From positions 1 through 14,087 of the forward strand of contig JAJYVM010000051.1 of assembly GCA_021792015.1 (NCBI GenBank): a stretch of DNA of 14,087 nucleotides, read 5' to 3'. The translations under genes were made by a program, and so were the position numbers. Source of the stretch: Bacillota bacterium (GTDB taxonomy: Bacteria; Bacillota; Sulfobacillia; RBS10-35; JAJYVM01). The notes beneath the pieces are model-generated. The model was not told the DNA's origin and made no database searches. It was given only the letters and a program-made list of their open reading frames with translations. This document shows, one piece after another, positions 1-7,392 of the stretch (the stretch's first letter is position 1; every line of letters begins with the position of its first letter).

Positions 1-180
1 CGGGGCGGCGGGTGCGCGCTGCGAGGCGGGTGCGCGGGGGTGTCACGGATGGCGGCGCGGGGCGGCGGGTGCGTGCCGCGGGGGCGGCGCCAGGAGAGTC
101 GAAAAGCGGCAGGCGTGGCACGGGCGGCCGCAGCGTACCGCCAGCGGCCTCGCGGGGGCCGGTGCGGTACCGCGGGCCGC

Positions 181-495
181 AGGGCGCGCTCGCGATCTCC
201 TCCATCACACCGGGCGCGCCGAGGTCGCGCCAAGCGAGAACCCGGCACCGGCTGCGCGCCCGCCGGCTCTGGCCACCGTAGATCAGCCAGGCCGGTCCGG
301 CCGCGTCGCCGGCGATCTCAGGCCACTTCGCGAGGCCGGCCAGCATGTCGTGGGTCACGGTCTCGCCGGACTTGTCCTCGACTGGCGCCAGGGAGGCCCC
401 GCGGTCGAGCAGAGCGCGTCGATCTCGTGGCCGCTGCGGTCGCGCCACAAGGACGTGTCGGGTGCGAGGCCGCGGTTATTTGGACTTTCAATCAG
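181..495 (-). pseudogene. C-terminal remnant of a DUF4143-family AAA ATPase, frameshifted
   Basis: Reading the minus strand from about 495 downward gives NNRGLAPDTSLWRDRSGHEIDAL. The frame then breaks at about 408-413 and resumes one frame over as LDRGASLAPVEDKSGE. It runs on through WLIYGG to VLAWRDL near 205. The order xWRDxxGHExDxL, PxExKSGxT, hxYGG, hxxWxDL is the signature of the C-terminal DUF4143 domain of AAA-type ATPases of ambiguous function. The lysine usual in PIEIKSG is kept as EDKSG. The whole N-terminal ATPase domain is absent: the fragment begins about 11 nt past the stop of the beta-propeller gene. The second frame has no stop before the window edge, so the original end is lost or lies outside. 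The frameshift could be 2 inserted or 1 deleted base; a sequencing error could explain it, but not the missing N-terminus. Confidence 0.7.
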
Positions 496-505
496 CCGAA
501 TGCGG

Positions 506-1966
506 TCAACGGTACCACGCCCACCCTTCGCTCCACCGCAGGTATCCATAAAAGCCATACGGCGCGTCGGGACCGGCGTCGATCGGACCCGCGACCCGCT
601 CGGCCGGACCGCCGGCGACAGGCACCTCCCAGATCGCGTCGTTGCGGATATAGACGATGTGACTGCCGCCCGCGGACCACCGCGGGTCGTAGATCCCGGT
701 GCCGGCGCTGCGCAGCGGGCGGGCGTCCTCACCGTTCGGGTCGACCAGCCAGAGCACGCGTGTCTTCAGCCACGCGGCCAGCTGCTGCGTCGCATAGGCC
801 TGCGAGGCCGTGGCGCTGCAGGTCGCCTGCGGACAGCCGCCCCAGCCGCCAACGTTGCCCCGGCCGACGGCCTGCACCAGGGCGATCGTCTTCCCGCTGG
901 GCGACCACGCCGGGTCCAGCGTGACCATGCCGGGGTTGCCGAACTGGGGTCCGTATGAACCGGCCTGGACGCCGGCTGCCCGGAGAAGGGCCGTGCAGCC
1001 GAGGCGTCCGGTGGGGTCGCAGGCGACGACGCCCTTGCCCGCCCAGATCCACCGGTTGACTCCCTCCACGACGGCGAGCGAGCCTCCCCCCGGCGACCAC
1101 GACAGCCAAGCCGGATAGGTGAGCGTCTTGGGCAGCTGCGTGACGGCGCGTGTCGCCAGGTCGAGGATGCTCAGGGGAAGCCCATCGGCGGCGATGGAGG
1201 CCGAGTGGTCCGGGTCCACCCAGAAGGCGATTCGCCCGCCGTCCGGCGAGTAGCCCGCGATGATGAGCCCCGTCAGGGCGGGTGCGCGGTACTGGACCGT
1301 CGCGGCGCCCGTCCTGACCGCCACGGTCTCCAGCGTGTCGGCGCGCGTTCCGGCGGCGGTCACCGCGACGGCGACGGTGGTGCCGTCCGGCGACCATACC
1401 GGGCTGCCGACGTCCCGGCCGGCAAACGCGGTCGGCACCGGCGCCCCGGTGGGGGGCACGAGGTAGAGCCCGCCCGGCCCCGGTGAGGTGAGCGGGGTGG
1501 CCGCAAGCACGTCGGCGGTGGGCGACCAGGCGTAGCTCTCCCCCGAGGGGCCGAACCACGCCTGGCCGGCCGCACCCGGCACGGCATGCGCATCGCTCCC
1601 GTCGGCGCGAGTCAGCCAGAGCTGGCCACCCTGCGCGTACGGAGCGCCGGAGGCCCGCACAAAGGCCAGCCACTGGCCGTCGTGGGACCATTCGGGATGG
1701 ATCGTGGTGCCCGAGTGCGTGATCTGCGTGACCGCTCCGCCGCGCATGACGTAAAGCAGCCCGTGCGACACGAAGGCCAGGCTGCCGAGGCCGCGGAAGG
1801 CGGCGGCGTTCCACGAGGGGGAGGTGGCCGTGGCCGGCGGCGGTAGCGAGGGCGTCGCCGTCGCGCCCAGCGTCGAGGCCGTGGCGGGCAGCCGCGGCGG
1901 CAGGTTCAGGAGCACGGCCGCGGCGGCGGCGGCCACGGCCAGGAGCCCGACGAGGTACGGCTTCAC
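506..1966 (-). CDS. Membrane-anchored TolB/PD40-type beta-propeller protein
   Basis: This 486-aa protein starts with a signal anchor (residues 4-21, no lipobox cysteine) and a Pro/Ala/Thr-rich linker to about residue 52. The rest is a WD40-like PD40 propeller. Its blades carry the WSPDG-type motif at PEWSHDGQWLAF (91-102), YAWSPT (145), PVWSPDGTTVAV (189-200), GYSPDGGRIAF (238-248), LSWSPGGGSLAVV (288-300), PAWSPSGKTIAL (352-363) and PRWSAGGSHIVYI (428-440). A last WSEGW at 478 may close the ring. Cysteines at 316, 324, 378 and 383 could form disulfides outside the cell. The GTG start overlaps the kinase stop as GTGA and has GGGAG at 9 nt, so translation is probably coupled to the kinase. Such propellers usually bind peptides, glycans or partner proteins. 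A role as input or accessory for the kinase is inference from the overlap. Confidence 0.8.
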   Translation of the reverse strand: MKPYLVGLLAVAAAAAAVLLNLPPRLPATASTLGATATPSLPPPATATSPSWNAAAFRGLGSLAFVSHGLLYVMRGGAVTQITHSGTTIHPEWSHDGQWLAFVRASGAPYAQGGQLWLTRADGSDAHAVPGAAGQAWFGPSGESYAWSPTADVLAATPLTSPGPGGLYLVPPTGAPVPTAFAGRDVGSPVWSPDGTTVAVAVTAAGTRADTLETVAVRTGAATVQYRAPALTGLIIAGYSPDGGRIAFWVDPDHSASIAADGLPLSILDLATRAVTQLPKTLTYPAWLSWSPGGGSLAVVEGVNRWIWAGKGVVACDPTGRLGCTALLRAAGVQAGSYGPQFGNPGMVTLDPAWSPSGKTIALVQAVGRGNVGGWGGCPQATCSATASQAYATQQLAAWLKTRVLWLVDPNGEDARPLRSAGTGIYDPRWSAGGSHIVYIRNDAIWEVPVAGGPAERVAGPIDAGPDAPYGFYGYLRWSEGWAWYR

Positions 1967-3330
1967 AGCGCGGCACTCCCATCCGCGGGCAGATCGAGCC
2001 GAACCCGCAGGCCCGAGCCGGGTGGGGACGCGAAGACCAGCGACCCGCCGTGCAGCCGGACAATGCGATCGGTGATGGCCAGCCCGAGCCCGCTGCCGCC
2101 GGAGGCACGGGTCCGTGCCGGGTCGGCGCGATAAAAGCGCGTGCCCAGGTGCGGGAGCACGTCCGCCGGCACGCCGGGGCCCTCGTCGGCGATGGTCAGC
2201 TGGACCGCCGTCCCTGCCCGGGTGGCGGCCACGGTGACAGTGCCGCCCTCGGGGCTGTGGCGCAGGGCGTTGTCCAGCACGTTCACCAGCGCCTGATGGA
2301 GCAGGTCCGCATCGCCCACCACCCGCGCCCCGCCGTCCACCTCGGCCGTGTCGACGCGCACGCGGCGGTCCCGGGCCACGGGCTCCAGCACCCAGGCCGC
2401 CTCGCGCACGAGGTCCTCCGCACGAAGCACATCCCGCCGCACGGCGGCCTCCGGCCTGTCCAGCCTGGCCAGGGTCAGCAGGCTGTCGACCAGCCGCCCC
2501 ATGCGGTCGGTCTGGCGCGCGATGCCGGCGGCGGTTTCCGGTGCCGGGTCCCGCAGCAGGCCTTCGGCCAGCGCGTGCAGCGAGGCCAGGGGGGTGCGCA
2601 GCTCGTGCGCGGCGTCGGCCACAAAGGCCCGCCGCTGCTCATCCAGCGCCGCCACCTGGGCCGCCATGTCGTTGAACGTCCGGGTCAGGGTGGCGACCTC
2701 GCCGCGGCCCCCGGCTGCCACCTCCTGGCGGAGATCGCCGGACGCCATCCGGCGGGCGGCGGCCGTCAGCGCCTCGATGGGCTGCGCCAAGCTCCCGGCG
2801 GCCAGGAGGCCAGCCCCCACCGCCAACGCCGCCAGGAGGGCGCCAAGTGCCCAGAGCCGGAGCTGGAGCGTCGCCAGCTCCCCCCGCAGGGGTGTGAGGT
2901 TCCGCACCAGCACGACTTCACCGCCCGCCGCGGGGGCGGCCGCGTACGAGGTCCATGCCCCACCGCTCGTCAGCAGGGCCACGGTGGGCGCCTTGGCGCC
3001 CGCCACCTGGGCCGGCAGGCGGACCGTCCTGCCGACCAGATCCGTCGGGCCCGCCCCGTCGATGCGCACATGGCCGTCGGATCCGATCCACAGCAGACGC
3101 CCTCCGGCCGCCGCGCCGAGCTCGGTGGCCGCCGACTGGGGATCCCCACTCGGGGCCGTCAGGGTGTCGGTGAACAGGTGCGTTGCGGCCTCGACCGCCA
3201 CGAGGGAACGCTGGCGCTCCGCCGCCAATGAGAGATCCACGGCCGTCCGTGCGGCCAGGCCGGTCAGGATGCCGGTGACGAGCACGGCGAGTGCGGCATA
3301 GGTGAAGGCCAACTGCCAGCGCAGGTTCAT
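1963..3330 (-). CDS. Two-component sensor histidine kinase (HAMP, HisKA, HATPase)
   Basis: A 455-aa membrane kinase of classical layout. A first membrane helix (about 7-26) is followed by an extracytoplasmic sensor region of some 125 residues (30-155), a second helix (160-180) and a HAMP linker (181-233). The HisKA box reads AHELRTPLAS with the phospho-accepting His at 242. The ATPase domain shows the N box NVLDNALRHS (350-359), G1 DEGPG (382-386) and G2 GGSGLGLAI (411-419). It should autophosphorylate and pass the phosphate to the response regulator encoded 23 nt upstream. The sensor region matches nothing I can name, so the signal is unknown. The ATG start has only a weak upstream TAGG, which fits read-through from the regulator gene. 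The stop overlaps the next gene's start by 4 nt. Confidence 0.93.
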   Translation of the reverse strand: MNLRWQLAFTYAALAVLVTGILTGLAARTAVDLSLAAERQRSLVAVEAATHLFTDTLTAPSGDPQSAATELGAAAGGRLLWIGSDGHVRIDGAGPTDLVGRTVRLPAQVAGAKAPTVALLTSGGAWTSYAAAPAAGGEVVLVRNLTPLRGELATLQLRLWALGALLAALAVGAGLLAAGSLAQPIEALTAAARRMASGDLRQEVAAGGRGEVATLTRTFNDMAAQVAALDEQRRAFVADAAHELRTPLASLHALAEGLLRDPAPETAAGIARQTDRMGRLVDSLLTLARLDRPEAAVRRDVLRAEDLVREAAWVLEPVARDRRVRVDTAEVDGGARVVGDADLLHQALVNVLDNALRHSPEGGTVTVAATRAGTAVQLTIADEGPGVPADVLPHLGTRFYRADPARTRASGGSGLGLAITDRIVRLHGGSLVFASPPGSGLRVRLDLPADGSAAL

Positions 3331-3353
3331 GGGGCGAGCCTACCAGGCACCTG

Positions 3354-4067
3354 CTACAGACCCGTGGCTGGGTGTGACGGTGATGTGACGAAGTAGCCGA
3401 CCCCGAAGCGCGTGCGGATGATCTGCGGATCCGACGGGTCGGTTTCGATCTTGCGCCGCAGGCGGCGGATGTGCACGTCGACCGTGCGGAGGTCGCCGGC
3501 GAAGTCGTAGCCCCAGACCTGCTCAAGCAGCTCGGACCGTGTGAAGACCCGCCCGGCGTGGCGCGCCAGGTGCGCCAGCAGGGCGAACTCGGTGGCGGTG
3601 AGCTCGACGGGCCTGCCTTCCCGCAGCAGGCGCTGGCCCTCCATGTCGAGGGCCAGCAGCCCGCCGGCGAGCCACAGGGTGCGGCCGCCGCCCGCGCCGC
3701 GGGCAGCCCGCCGCAGGATCGCCCGCACCCGGGCCACCAGTTCACGCGCGTTGAATGGCTTGGTGAGGTAGTCGTCGGCGCCGAGCTCGAGGCCGATGAT
3801 CTTGTCCACGTCGTCGGCCCGCGCCGTCAGCATGAGGATGGGCACATCCGACATCCGGCGCAGCTCGCGGCAGACATCGAGCCCGTCACGCACCGGCAGC
3901 ATGAGATCCAGGACCACGATGGCCGGCGACGTCGCCCGATACGCCGCCAGGGCCTGGTCCCCGTCGGAGGCCGTGGCCACCCGAAAGCCGGCGCCCTCCA
4001 GCACCGCCCGCAGCCCGCGGACCAGATCGGCCTCGTCGTCGACCAGCAGAACGGTCGCTGCGTCCAC
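3354..4067 (-). CDS. OmpR/PhoB-family response regulator
   Basis: A 237-aa regulator with an N-terminal receiver domain (2-120) and a C-terminal winged-helix DNA-binding domain (about 130-227). Receiver residues are all present: acidic pair D10 and D11, phosphorylation site D54 in VVLDLMLP, T81 and K103 in LTKPF. The output domain carries the typical ELTATEFALLAHLA, FTRSELLEQVWG, VDVHIRRLRRKI and IRTRFGVGYF stretches. The start is GTG at 4067; an in-frame TAA lies only 9 nt upstream, so no earlier start is possible, and there is no clear Shine-Dalgarno sequence. It is the first gene of the regulator-kinase-propeller module and likely controls it. No regulator-binding direct repeats were recognised upstream. 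Confidence 0.95.
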   Translation of the reverse strand: MDAATVLLVDDEADLVRGLRAVLEGAGFRVATASDGDQALAAYRATSPAIVVLDLMLPVRDGLDVCRELRRMSDVPILMLTARADDVDKIIGLELGADDYLTKPFNARELVARVRAILRRAARGAGGGRTLWLAGGLLALDMEGQRLLREGRPVELTATEFALLAHLARHAGRVFTRSELLEQVWGYDFAGDLRTVDVHIRRLRRKIETDPSDPQIIRTRFGVGYFVTSPSHPATGL

Positions 4068-4255
4068 AGGGCATTACTTGGGCATTTTGGCGCAACGTCC
4101 TACCACGGAGGCAGGCAGAGCGGCGGGGAGTCCAGCAGGCCGATCGCGGCCGGCCCGTCGAGGGCCCTGAACGCCGCCCTGTGCATCCGCGAAGGCCGCG
4201 GCCGGTCGCGCCGCCACGACCCGTGGCGCGGCGGGTCGCCGTGGCCCCCGCTCCT

Positions 4256-4271
4256 TGCGTGGTGCCACGCA
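4256..4271. promoter_or_regulatory. Operator-like dyad in the ferredoxin/regulator intergenic region
   Basis: TGCGTGGTGCCACGCA is a dyad of two perfect 7-bp half-sites around a 2-bp centre. It lies about 190 nt upstream of the response-regulator start. Its shape suits a dimeric regulator, but in GC-rich DNA such dyads also occur by chance, and nothing links it to a known binding site. Confidence 0.25.
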
Positions 4272-4709
4272 CCATGACGGCGGTTGGTGGGAGGACCTCC
4301 TGCGCCGGGCCGGCGGGGTGGAGGCGCTGGACGGTCCCGGCTTCCCCTCGCTTGTGGACCGGGCGGCCTCGGCCTGGGGCCGCTCATCCACGGGTGGGCG
4401 TTGCGGCCGGCTGGCGATCGCAAGCTGGCATGAGCCGTTCTGAAGTCGATTCGACCATCACGGCGGCGATACGCCAATTGAAGCTGCGTCACGCGCACCG
4501 AGCCCGGTCCTTTCCGTGTGCGGGTGCGCCGTGTCCACCCGCAGACAGCGCACGCGACATGCAATCCTGTCCGCCCCCGCGACCGCTTCGCGGCGTGGCT
4601 CGTGGCGCGGGTCGGGGCATTGGCCTGACCCACAGACCGGCGTTGGACCAGGGAAGGAACGGGCCTGGCTCCGCCGAAGCCCCCAGACGACAACCCCGGC
4701 CCGGAAGGC

Positions 4710-4715
4710 AGGAGG
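4710..4715 (+). promoter_or_regulatory. Ribosome binding site that fixes the TTG start of the ferredoxin
   Basis: AGGAGG ends 9 nt before the TTG at 4725. The next candidate, a GTG at 4734, would be 18 nt away, so the TTG is chosen. The resulting N-terminus, MVFVIVEPCIG, also matches the usual start of seven-iron ferredoxins. Confidence 0.8.
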
Positions 4716-4724
4716 CGGTCCGTC

Positions 4725-5018
4725 TTGGTCTTCGTGATCGTGGAACCTTGCATCGGCAGCAAGGACCAGTCGTGCTCCGAGGTCTGCCCGGTCAGCTGCA
4801 TCCATGAGGGCGAGGACCAGTACTACATCGACCCCGGCGAGTGCATCGGCTGCAGCGCCTGCGAGACGGTGTGTCCGGTCAACGCCATCTTCGACGAGGA
4901 CCAGGTGCCCGAGCAGTACCAGGCCTGGGTCGAGAAGAACGCGAAGTTCTTCCAGGGCGGCGTGACGAGCGCCGTCAGCGGTAAGACGATCAGCAGCAGC
5001 CGTCCGAACGGCGACTGA
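4725..5018 (+). CDS. Seven-iron ferredoxin ([3Fe-4S][4Fe-4S])
   Basis: A 97-aa soluble electron carrier of the kind found in aerobic and thermophilic bacteria. The cysteine pattern is C9-x7-C17-x3-C21-P-x2-C25, then C40-x2-C43-x2-C46-x3-C50-P. By comparison with Azotobacter ferredoxin I, C9, C17 and C50 should bind the [3Fe-4S] cluster, and C21, C40, C43 and C46 the [4Fe-4S] cluster; C25 would be free. The first motif has a 7-residue gap where a [4Fe-4S] site would have further cysteines, which is why a three-iron cluster is expected. The C-terminal extension (from about residue 60, YQAWVEKNAKFF) is typical of this subfamily. It stands alone on the plus strand. Its stop codon directly abuts the spoVAB stop on the other strand, so any terminator must be shared or lie inside the neighbour. 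Confidence 0.95.
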   Translation: MVFVIVEPCIGSKDQSCSEVCPVSCIHEGEDQYYIDPGECIGCSACETVCPVNAIFDEDQVPEQYQAWVEKNAKFFQGGVTSAVSGKTISSSRPNGD

Positions 5019-5432
5019 TCACCCGGCCCGCAGGGAGGGCACAGCCCACCACAGCGTCGCGCCCACCGCCCTGCCGACGGCGAGGGCCACCAGCAGGGCC
5101 AGCAGCCAGCGGCTGATCCTGAGCCGCCGGCCGGCCAGGGGCAGGACTGCCCCCACCTCCGCGATGGCACCGGAGACCATTCCGACGAAGACGCCACTCA
5201 GCAGGCCGGCCGGGATCACCGCGACCCAGCCGGCCTGCACGGCCAGCGGCACGGCCTCGTTCAGGGCGCCGAGCACGGCCCCGAGTGCCAGCGCCAACTC
5301 GTACGCCCGGGCGCTGCCCCCGCAGAGCTGGATGAGGCGCGGCACCACCTGGAGCACGGTCAGGACCGCCACGAACGCCGCCCCGACGGCAAGTCCCTCG
5401 GCCAGGCCCACGATCGGGACGAGAACCGTCAC
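5019..5432 (-). CDS. spoVAB: Stage V sporulation protein AB
   Basis: A 137-aa hydrophobic membrane protein with about four helices. It carries the SpoVAB hallmark near the N-terminus: GLAxGLAVGAAFVAVLTVL followed by VPRLIQL, then YELALALGAVLGALNE. SpoVA proteins are made in the forespore under sigma G and sit in the spore inner membrane, where they move dipicolinic acid in during sporulation and out at germination; the exact role of SpoVAB is not settled. The GTG start overlaps the spoVAA stop as GTGA, so the two are translationally coupled. In Bacillus subtilis spoVAC would follow at once. Here the next gene is a convergent ferredoxin, so the operon ends with spoVAB and the other spoVA genes must lie elsewhere or be missing. 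Confidence 0.88.
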   Translation of the reverse strand: MTVLVPIVGLAEGLAVGAAFVAVLTVLQVVPRLIQLCGGSARAYELALALGAVLGALNEAVPLAVQAGWVAVIPAGLLSGVFVGMVSGAIAEVGAVLPLAGRRLRISRWLLALLVALAVGRAVGATLWWAVPSLRAG

Positions 5433-5980
5433 CTGCGCTCGCGCAGGTATGCGTGCAGTCCGCGCTCGTAGCGCGCCGTCTCCAGCTCCAGCGGGCCGGG
5501 CTCACCGCTTCGGGGCCGGAAGAACAGCAGCACCCCCACGCCAACCCCCACGGCGTACGGGATCTCGAGGAGCAGCGGATGCTCCGCGCTGCGGCCGGTG
5601 AGCAGGCGGTAGATCTCGCGATGGACGGCCGCCATGTTCACGTCGGCGTGAAAGTTGAGGATGGTGACGGTCGCCCCGACGAACAGCAGCAGCCAGGCTG
5701 CGACCGCCAGGAGCCACGCCCACCTCTGGCGCGCCCGCCGCCCTCGCACCACCACATCGTGCTCGCCAAGCACCCGGACGTCGGCATCCGGCGCGACCGC
5801 CGCCACGGCCCGGACGAGATCGGTCAGCGGCAGCACGCGGTACCGGCCGGGGGCGGGGGCGGGGCCGAGCGGCAAGTCGGCCAGGCCCTCGCCGCCCACG
5901 ATGTCGGCCAGCTGGCCGAGGCGCAGCTGGCCGCCCGGCGCCACGCTCGCGAACGCCCGGGGCCGCAGGAAGATCCGCAT
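5429..5980 (-). CDS. spoVAA: Stage V sporulation protein AA
   Basis: A 183-aa protein with a soluble N-terminal domain (1-85) and two membrane helices (about 88-110 and 140-154). The N-terminus MRIFLRPR followed by LRLGQLADIVGG matches the usual SpoVAA start. The region after the first helix (FHADVNMAAVHREIYRLLTG, 110-129), LEIPYAVGVGVGVLLFF (138-154) and the end PGPLELETARYE (161-172) match the SpoVAA C-terminal half. The ATG at 5980 was chosen by this match; the frame stays open further upstream, but that part is antisense-like and overlaps the lipoprotein gene. A TTG at about 5998 is a possible alternative. No strong ribosome binding site is visible. The gene starts only 14 nt after the lipoprotein stop, suggesting read-through from it. 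Confidence 0.9.
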   Translation of the reverse strand: MRIFLRPRAFASVAPGGQLRLGQLADIVGGEGLADLPLGPAPAPGRYRVLPLTDLVRAVAAVAPDADVRVLGEHDVVVRGRRARQRWAWLLAVAAWLLLFVGATVTILNFHADVNMAAVHREIYRLLTGRSAEHPLLLEIPYAVGVGVGVLLFFRPRSGEPGPLELETARYERGLHAYLRERR

Positions 5981-5994
5981 GCCGGTAGCATGCG

Positions 5995-7350
5995 TCAACA
6001 GTGCACGGCGCTCAGCGCCACGCTCTTCAGGACCGGGGCCCCGCTGGCGCTCGCCTGCTCCAGCCAGATCAGGCGCCCGCCGGCCGGCTGCAGGGTGGCG
6101 GGGTCGGTGTACGTGCCGCTGATGCTGAGGCCGGGGACGGTGCACCACCGCGTTGCGCCCGGCGCCAAAAGGTCCACGGGCAGCTGGCTGGCCTGCCCCG
6201 AGACCACGGCGATCAGGGCCCCGTCCGGCAGCATCCGCACGCCGCCAGGCGCCGGATGGGTCCCGGGCGGCAGGGCCGGCAGCGCCACCGAGGTCCAGGT
6301 GCGCCCGCCGTCGCCGGTCACCCGGACCGACGCGTTGCTGTTGATGTCGCGGCCGACCAGCAGCGCGCGCGTCGCGCTGAGGCCGACGAGCTCGTTGAGG
6401 TCGCAGCCGTTGGCGATGTCCTGCTCCGGCCGGGTGCTCCCCGTGTTGAGGCTCCGCCAGGTGGCGCCGCCGTCGCTTGAGACTTCGATCGGCTGCGGGT
6501 AGTCGTGCATGGCGCAGGAGCCGGTGCCGCTCGGGGCCGGGCCCCAGCGCAGGCAGGGACCGCCACCCGCTGGGCATTGCAGACTTGCGGACGTCCAGGT
6601 CGCGCCGCCGTCGGTGGTTGCGACCAGCCCAAACGGTGAGTGGGGGTTGCTGAAGACGGCCTGCACCGCCCCGGACGGCGTGACGCTGAGACCGCCAAAG
6701 CCCCCCGCGTCAAAGCCGGTGGGCGGCGGGACGGCCCGCCACGTCTTGCCGCCGTCGGCCGTGTAGACGGCGACGTAGTACACCGGCGGCATGCCGTACT
6801 TGGCCGTGCCCACGGCGTACACCGCGTACACGCTGTCCCCGGCCGCCAGCGCGCTCACGCATGGCGGTACACTCTGCCCGGCGGGCAGCGGGATGGCGTA
6901 TCCGGTCGGTTTCAGTGCCGCCGGGACGCCCGCCGTGGCCACCATCGACCATCTGGCGCCGCCATCAAGGGAGAGGCGGACGCCGCCCGGCGCGCAGACC
7001 GCAAGCGCGGATGGATCCCCGGGCGCCGCGACACGGCCCTTGTTCGGCTGGATCCAGAGGGGCGTAAAGGTGCCGAGGTCCGCCCAGCTGGCGGGCGGCG
7101 GCTCCGGGTGGGACGGGGTTGCGGTGGCCGTCGCGCTCGCTGTCGACGACACGCCGGTGGCGGTGGCCGTCGGCGATGCCGCCGATGACGAGCCGGTCGC
7201 CGTGCTCGTCGCCGATCCGGTCGTGGATGGTGCCGTCGCCGAGGCGGCCGGCGAGGGTGCGGGCTGCGTCGGGGCGTGCTGGCCGCACGCGGCCAGCACG
7301 GTGCCGGCAACGATCAGCGCGGTCAGGGGCCGCAGGCGCCGTGATGTCAC
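5995..7350 (-). CDS. Secreted lipoprotein with five Asp-box (BNR) repeats
   Basis: A 451-aa protein of unknown function. A basic N-terminus (MTSRRLRP) and hydrophobic stretch end in the lipobox LAAC with the lipidated Cys at 22. A Ser/Thr/Ala/Pro linker of about 65 residues follows. The rest shows five Asp-box motifs, S/TxDGGxTW, at 127-134 (SLDGGARW), 197-204, 245-252, 291-298 and 345-352 (TGDGGRTW), so it should fold as a sialidase-like or YCF48-like propeller on the outer face of the membrane. Asp boxes are structural and do not by themselves mean sialidase activity; no catalytic Arg triad could be assigned. The GTG start has GGGAGGG at 9 nt. It sits between DUF402 and spoVAA, a place where Bacillus has no gene. 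A role in spore envelope or germination is only a guess from position. Confidence 0.82.
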   Translation of the reverse strand: MTSRRLRPLTALIVAGTVLAACGQHAPTQPAPSPAASATAPSTTGSATSTATGSSSAASPTATATGVSSTASATATATPSHPEPPPASWADLGTFTPLWIQPNKGRVAAPGDPSALAVCAPGGVRLSLDGGARWSMVATAGVPAALKPTGYAIPLPAGQSVPPCVSALAAGDSVYAVYAVGTAKYGMPPVYYVAVYTADGGKTWRAVPPPTGFDAGGFGGLSVTPSGAVQAVFSNPHSPFGLVATTDGGATWTSASLQCPAGGGPCLRWGPAPSGTGSCAMHDYPQPIEVSSDGGATWRSLNTGSTRPEQDIANGCDLNELVGLSATRALLVGRDINSNASVRVTGDGGRTWTSVALPALPPGTHPAPGGVRMLPDGALIAVVSGQASQLPVDLLAPGATRWCTVPGLSISGTYTDPATLQPAGGRLIWLEQASASGAPVLKSVALSAVHC

Positions 7351-7364
7351 GCTGAAAGGCCCTC

Positions 7365-7390
7365 CCGCGCGGTTGGACGACGCCGCGCGG
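7365..7390. repeat. Inverted repeat between DUF402 and the lipoprotein gene
   Basis: Two copies of CCGCGCGG, each itself palindromic, lie 10 nt apart (7365-7372 and 7383-7390) and can form an 8-bp stem. The hairpin directly follows the DUF402 stop and touches the lipoprotein ribosome binding site (7360-7366). It could be a weak terminator, though there is no T tract, an operator, or a structure limiting translation of the lipoprotein. Confidence 0.4.
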
Positions 7391-7392
7391 CC

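Larger units (their letters stand above)
4068..4724. other. Long intergenic region without a convincing gene
   Basis: About 650 nt separate the divergent response-regulator and ferredoxin genes. Open frames here translate to Arg/Pro/Ala-rich sequence typical of antisense or non-coding GC-rich DNA. The only stretch that reads like protein is a short plus-strand frame at 4255-4443 (TTG start, GGWWEDLLRRAGG, then FPSLVDRAASAWG). It has no ribosome binding site and no relative I recognise, and may be a decayed gene end. Around 4430-4500 the DNA is less GC-rich and probably holds promoter sequence, but no -35/-10 pair is clear enough to call. No tRNA or rRNA was seen. Confidence 0.6.

Noticed and set aside
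1..73. 16-nt direct repeat CGGGGCGGCGGGTGCG at 1-16 and 58-73
   Set aside because: Low-complexity GC-rich sequence at the window edge; no attachment site or mobile element is visible.
2050..3231. A 393-codon plus-strand frame opposite the histidine kinase
   Set aside because: The kinase on the other strand has every catalytic motif; this frame has none and is a GC shadow.
4100..4807. Overlapping frames of over 200 codons on both strands in the intergenic region
   Set aside because: Arg/Pro-rich translations without motifs, no ribosome binding sites, and overlap with the real ferredoxin start.
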